Origin: Ananas comosus
Taxonomy: Eukaryota; Streptophyta; Magnoliopsida; Poales; Bromeliaceae
Assembly (NCBI RefSeq): GCF_001540865.1
Contig: NC_033621.1
Span: 23,419,826-23,483,825, forward strand
DNA length: 64,000 nucleotides
Reading direction: 5' to 3'
The notes under the pieces: model-generated
The model's input: the letters and a program-made list of their open reading frames with translations, nothing else
Told to the model about the DNA's origin: nothing
Database searches by the model: none
Program-made: the position numbers and the translations under genes
Shown: in pieces, positions 62,470 to 64,000 of the stretch
Position numbering within the stretch: the stretch's first letter is position 1
How the letters are laid out: the number at the start of each line of letters is the position of its first letter

Positions 62470-64000
62470 CTGGAGCAAGAACTAGAACAGCTAAATGGAG
62501 AAGCAAGAGAAGGTTGAGTGGTGTTGGTTTAATGTTTCTTGTAGGTAACAACCATCTTCAAAGTTAATAATTATTAATAATTTATAAGGTGACATGCAGA
62601 TATGTAAATACATATATGAAGTGGGGAACTCGATCTTATTAATGGTTCTCTTGTAGTGCAAGGAACGCTGATGTTGAGAGTCAAAAAAATGCAATACTCG
62701 CAAACAAATTAATTATACAGCTTTCTACAAATATGCATATGTTAGTCGTAGTTAATTGACAAAAAAGATGTGAACTGCGAAGACGAAGGGTTGATTCTTG
62801 AGACCAACAAATAGAGAACTGTGTCTATTAAGTTACACAGTTTGTAAAATATTATAAAAATTTGTTTACAAGAAGCTTTTTTTTTAGAGATTCAAATTGG
62901 GGGTGGTATGTTAGCAGGTTAATTAGGTTGTTTTAGGCATGAGCGATCTCCACATGCTTAACCTTTGTGGATTTGTAAAACGGTTCCTGTCCTCTTTACG
63001 CTACCAAAAGATTAGGTCAACATTAAACAGGAATGTTTTTTCCTTTTTAAGATAAACTGAATTTTTCTTTTTTTTCTCCTTCTTTTCTTGACCTTGCCCA
63101 AGGACTCAAGAGTACTGGCCATGTAGTGGAATGTTTTAATCGATTCTGTAACTTGTAGAACAATTTGTAAGGAGATGTTCGAGTCTTTGTATAATTTGGA
63201 CTTGCAATTAAGACATTTAAGTTAATGTTTATTTAAAAAAAAAAGGTTTGTTTGATGGTTTAGAAGTTAGATTAGAGCCAGTATGCTCATTCTCAAAAAA
63301 AAAAAAAAAAAAACAACAACAACGTACACTACCTGTATCAATTAGACAAAAGCACAAAACGTTAAAAAGTTATTTTGGTATTAGCGGCAGCTTAATATCA
63401 TTAGTTCAATATACTAGAGAATTCATATGTTACTGAACTATTTTACACAACACAATATGTTATCATTTACAGAAGTAAATAGAATATTTTCTCACTGCAC
63501 TTTTTCAGTATCGCAATTTGTTTGTCTATCATCTCAAAAAATGCTTAAATCTTTGCATTCTACTATTAAGCAATAGAACTTGAAACCTTAATAGTGGGTG
63601 GTGATCATTTTTGCGAGCCAAAGCAAAATTTACCGAGAAAAAAATTTCTCAAAAAGTTAGATTAGTTTTGTTTCCTAGCTAGGAGATGGAGAACCAAATC
63701 GATTTGTCCATATAACTATGCATGAAGGCAATGAATAGAGAATTAATTAGCTGCCAACTAAGCATCAACTCTTGCCCTATTTGTCAAACTAATTTGTATT
63801 TATTCACCCGAAAAGAATTGCTATGGCTAAAGGGAAAGAAGACAATGTAGTTAGTTATATGTATAGGCTATTGCTTCTTACCTCATAATTGTTCCATTAA
63901 TAAAGCAAGGAAGGCATCTCCAGATGCACAAGTGGTTGGAAGTTAGGTTGCCTCAGCTAGAAGTCCTTAATCAAATTAAAGCTTAGTTCGGTATTGAGGT
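62470..64000. other. Upstream of KDEL gene; no further gene
   Basis: Promoter-side AT-rich DNA. Homopolymer A runs lie at 63235-63244 and 63295-63313. The latter two could be retroposon tails, but no body was recognised. Nothing else could be supported to the window end. Confidence 0.5.

Noticed and set aside
63178..63313. Possible A-tailed retroposons near the window end
   Set aside because: A runs are present but no target duplication, box A or recognisable body could be found.

Overview
The window is plant nuclear DNA, most likely from a commelinid monocot. Pineapple-like is a guess from overall character, not a proven identity. Genes are multi-exon with GT-AG introns, GC-rich first exons and AT-rich introns and spacers. 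Plant-only proteins are present: plant fimbrin, a BTB-TAZ protein, a TERMINAL EAR1-like MEI2 protein and a KDEL-tailed papain-type endopeptidase. TRIM/SMART, SINE, LINE and MITE relics surround them. I rebuilt exon structures by eye from splice sites, reading phase and family similarity. Except for the TE1-like gene, each full model sums to a whole number of codons.

Layout: 1-800, SMART retrotransposon and a SINE relic. 2425-7856 (-), complete fimbrin, 14 exons, 666 aa. 8201-8556, MITE with a 7-bp target duplication. 10040-10659, long-TIR element with a GC-rich core. 10716-12079 (-), two-exon 205-aa putative membrane protein. 12.1-17.3 kb, accessory DNA with MITEs, one orphan exon and a 100-N gap. 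17457-21595 (+), BTB-TAZ protein, 5 exons, 351 aa, with tandem repeats in introns and 3' flank. 24196-34770 (-), SEN1/UPF1-type helicase, 7 coding exons, 1313 aa, plus a probable 5' UTR exon near 37.6-37.9 kb; its 4.5-kb intron 5 holds a nested pile of transposons. 40015-45792 (+), TBC Rab-GAP, 9 exons, 423 aa. 46.4-46.8 kb, SINEs. 49083-53062 (+), TERMINAL EAR1-like gene with a frameshift in exon 1. 54.1 kb, SMART fragment. 56.2-57.4 kb (-), 5'-truncated LINE. 58420-59041, complete TRIM. 60.4-60.7 kb, MITE. 60816-62391 (-), KDEL-tailed cysteine endopeptidase, 4 exons, 361 aa.

The genes are ordinary single-copy plant genes with no shared pathway, so I see no operon-like or clustered system. 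The more notable material is in the repeats: a SINE and a LINE that share a 3' tail; (TA)n-associated elements sharing a terminal motif; a TRIM whose two LTRs differ by exactly two 36-bp minisatellite units; and a transposon family full of palindromic GGTGAATGATTCACC-type motifs with copies in introns of two genes. No clearly new gene system was found.
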